From NCBI GenBank assembly GCA_044426075.1, contig JAWXUT010000003.1, forward strand, positions 1-34,160: a stretch of DNA of 34,160 bases, in the 5' to 3' direction. The stretch comes from JAWXUT01 sp044426075 (GTDB taxonomy: Bacteria; Bacillota; Clostridia; Christensenellales; DTU072). This document shows positions 32,599 to 34,160 of the stretch, piece by piece; the first letter of the stretch is position 1; every line of letters starts with the position of its first letter. Made by a program: the position numbers and the translations under genes. The notes beneath the pieces are model-generated. The model was not told the origin of the DNA and did not search any database. It saw nothing but the letters and a program-made list of their open reading frames with translations.

Positions 32599-32862
32599 AT
32601 GAATGTAAATATTATTTTTGCTACAAGAATTTCAAGTGCTATTAAGGGCAGTCAATACACCCAAAAACAAATAGCCATATTGTTGGGGATTTCTGAAGGA
32701 AACATAACCAACTGGAAAAATGGAGACAATTTACCCTCCATTGAAACGTTATGCAAACTTGCAATATTACTAGACGAAAAAATAGACTATCTTGTTGGCA
32801 TTGAAGACGAAGTTGGCAATCGCTCAAAATCAATAAACATCAAAAACTTTTCAACACAGTAA
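32599..32862 (+). CDS. Small XRE-family (Cro/CI-type) transcription regulator
   Basis: 87 residues, one HTH domain and a short polar tail. The helix-turn-helix is at about residues 20-45 (YTQKQIAILLGISEGNITNWKNG), followed by the usual LPSIETLCKLAILLDEKIDYLVGI ending typical of this family. There is no ligand or protease domain. No ribosome site precedes the ATG; a TAAACT -10-like box lies six bases upstream, so the message may be leaderless. The two palindromes and three 19-bp repeats just upstream are candidate binding sites, suggesting autoregulation. It precedes the glycosyltransferase by 86 bp on the same strand and may also control it. Confidence 0.88.
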   Translation: MNVNIIFATRISSAIKGSQYTQKQIAILLGISEGNITNWKNGDNLPSIETLCKLAILLDEKIDYLVGIEDEVGNRSKSINIKNFSTQ

Positions 32863-32948
32863 TCAATTCAAAAATAGACATTCAGTAAAGCACAATTGCG
32901 GGTTAATGAAAATGTGCAAAAACAGTTAATAAGTACGAGGGATTAGGG

Positions 32949-34028
32949 ATGAACAAACCATTATTATCAGTAATAGTGCCAGCATATAATGTTGAAGAAT
33001 TTNNNNNNNNNNAATTTTTACACAAGTGTTTGCAGAGTTTGGAGCATCAAACAATTAGTAATCATAAAGTAATAGTTGTTGATGATGGGTCTACTGACAA
33101 CACCGCAGAAATAGCAAAAGAATATGCAACAAGGTTGCCAGAAATGTTTACATATGTGTATAAAGAAAATGGTGGATTGGGTCAAGCTAGAAATGTAGGA
33201 TTGCAATATGTAGATACTATGTACGTATCATTTTTAGATAGTGATGATTGGTATCACCCTATGTTTGTAGAGAAAATAACAGCAAAAATTAAAACCCAAA
33301 CAATAAACCCAGATGTTATTGTTACATTGCCAATTTGCTTTGATAATGTTACAAACATTTATTTTGATTGGTACGATAAAGGTTTGGTTGATGATATATT
33401 TACAAATGATGATTTATCAACCCGAATTAGTATAGAGGGTAGGTTGAATTATTTAGAGCCTAATATTTGTAGAAATGTTTTGAAAAAACGATTTATAGAA
33501 ACTATAAATTTAAGTTTTCCAGAAGGCACAAAATGGGAAGATGTTGAACCAAGATTTCAAATTATGCATTATGCAAAAAGCGTTGTTGCTTGCAAAGAAG
33601 CACATTTTTTCTATCGCACAAACAGAGAAGGTCAAATTACAGGTATGCGCGATGAGTCAAGATATCAAATTATAGGAGTTTTTCAAAAAGCGCTTAAAAC
33701 AGCAAAACAAAACAGATATTCAGATGCAGAAATTAATTATATAATCCACTCATTTATAAATATGTCAATATGGAGTGTTGATGTATCAACTTTTGAAGTT
33801 AGAAAAGAACTAGTAAAAAGATTACATACAATGTTTTTAGAGATAGGCAAAGCACGCATTGAAAAATACATAAACGAAATGAACCCACAGCATAATTTTA
33901 AAAGGTTTGCAAGCCTTATGAGTTCTAAATATTTATACAAGGTATATTTGAGCAAGAAAAATGAGGAATTTGCAAGAAAGTGGTATAGGCGAGCAAAAAA
34001 AGTTATGGGGGTAATAAAATGCAAGTAG
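32949..34028 (+). CDS. Family 2 glycosyltransferase (contains a 10-N scaffold join)
   Basis: GT-A fold transferase that adds sugars from nucleotide donors, probably for a surface polysaccharide. Motifs: SVIVPAYNVEEF near the N-terminus, VIVVDDGSTDNTAEIAKEY, NGGLGQARNVGL, and the metal-binding FLDSDDWYHP; the C-terminal half (EGTKWEDVEP, FYRTNREGQITG) holds the acceptor part. No membrane segment is visible. Ten N lie at 33003-33012; without them and the repeated AATTT the reading is VEEFLHKC, so the true protein is about 354 residues and the frame is sound. AGGG lies just before the ATG. The gene is visibly more AT-rich than the housekeeping operons, as is common for polysaccharide loci that move between strains. 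Confidence 0.9.
   Translation: MNKPLLSVIVPAYNVEEFXXXXFLHKCLQSLEHQTISNHKVIVVDDGSTDNTAEIAKEYATRLPEMFTYVYKENGGLGQARNVGLQYVDTMYVSFLDSDDWYHPMFVEKITAKIKTQTINPDVIVTLPICFDNVTNIYFDWYDKGLVDDIFTNDDLSTRISIEGRLNYLEPNICRNVLKKRFIETINLSFPEGTKWEDVEPRFQIMHYAKSVVACKEAHFFYRTNREGQITGMRDESRYQIIGVFQKALKTAKQNRYSDAEINYIIHSFINMSIWSVDVSTFEVRKELVKRLHTMFLEIGKARIEKYINEMNPQHNFKRFASLMSSKYLYKVYLSKKNEEFARKWYRRAKKVMGVIKCK
33003..33012. other. Assembly gap (10 N)
   Basis: A run of ten N inside the glycosyltransferase. The flanks GAAGAATTT and AATTTTTACAC share AATTT, suggesting that two contig ends overlap and the gap has no real length. Confidence 0.95.
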
Positions 34029-34160
34029 CAATAACACATTTATCTACATTTACAAAACTTGATAAAATAATTTTGTCATTAGGAAAAGCAAGTAGCAAAT
34101 GGTTTTTGGTTGATATTCTAAAAGTGACAAAGTTAACAGAAGTATGTCTAATTTGGAATG
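34019..34160 (+). CDS. Start of a further gene, function unknown (truncated by window end)
   Basis: An ATG at 34019 opens a frame that overlaps the glycosyltransferase end by 10 nt and stays open to the window edge (47 codons). GGGGG lies 7-8 nt upstream. The visible residues (MQVAITHLSTFTKLDKIILS...) show no known motif and no signal peptide. The overlap suggests translation coupled to the glycosyltransferase, so it is likely another polysaccharide-locus gene (inference). Confidence 0.6.
   Translation, partial: MQVAITHLSTFTKLDKIILSLGKASSKWFLVDILKVTKLTEVCLIWN

Overview
The window looks like a piece of an uncultured low-GC Gram-positive anaerobe (Bacillota, class Clostridia), most likely from a metagenome assembly. 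The signs are the gene order frr-uppS-cdsA-dxr-rseP-ispG-polC, typical of Firmicutes; a PolC-type (not E. coli-type) protein; a TatD-linked radical SAM gene beside tatD, metG and rsmA; strong AGGAGG-like ribosome sites with sigma-A promoters; and a 10-N scaffold join in the last complete gene. No ribosomal RNA gene is present, so placement below class is not possible from the sequence alone.

Layout. (1) 1-3284, minus: the start of a large surface lipoprotein with InlB-type and BspA-type repeats; its C-terminus lies outside the window. (2) 3456-10490, minus: one tight operon (frr, uppS, cdsA, dxr, rseP, ispG, then a reduced polC) with overlapping stop/start codons, a promoter before frr and a strong terminator after the polC remnant. 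It links ribosome recycling, the MEP isoprenoid pathway, undecaprenyl lipid-carrier synthesis, CDP-diacylglycerol synthesis and membrane proteolysis. (3) 10636-10991, minus: a small four-cysteine protein with its own promoter and terminator. (4) 11158-22195, minus: a 3637-residue secreted, membrane-tethered protein with an SGNH/SASA esterase head, three beta-helix-like modules and a long stalk of MBG-type domains, ending at a long imperfect hairpin. (5) 22196-22900: repeat-rich intergenic DNA. (6) 22901-28305: tRNA-Leu(GAG) with its own promoter, and an operon of Zn-dependent phospholipase C-like gene, metG, tatD, radical SAM and rsmA. (7) 28351-30897, minus: an 806-residue cytoplasmic protein of unrecognised function. 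(8) 30935-31979, plus: an unpaired mazF toxin and recX. (9) 31980-34160, plus: repeats, a very short promoter-terminator unit, 19-bp iteron-like repeats, two palindromes, a small XRE regulator, a family 2 glycosyltransferase and the start of one more gene.

The most unusual points are: a PolC cut down to N-domain + OB + proofreading exonuclease, with both PHP and polymerase parts gone but its operon position, terminator and DEDDh active site intact; the giant esterase-adhesin with an exact 424-bp internal repeat; start codons sitting exactly 6 nt after -10 boxes, which suggests leaderless messages; and a mosaic family of intergenic repeats shared by two regions about 9.5 kb apart. I see no CRISPR array, intact insertion sequence, prophage or recognisable riboswitch.
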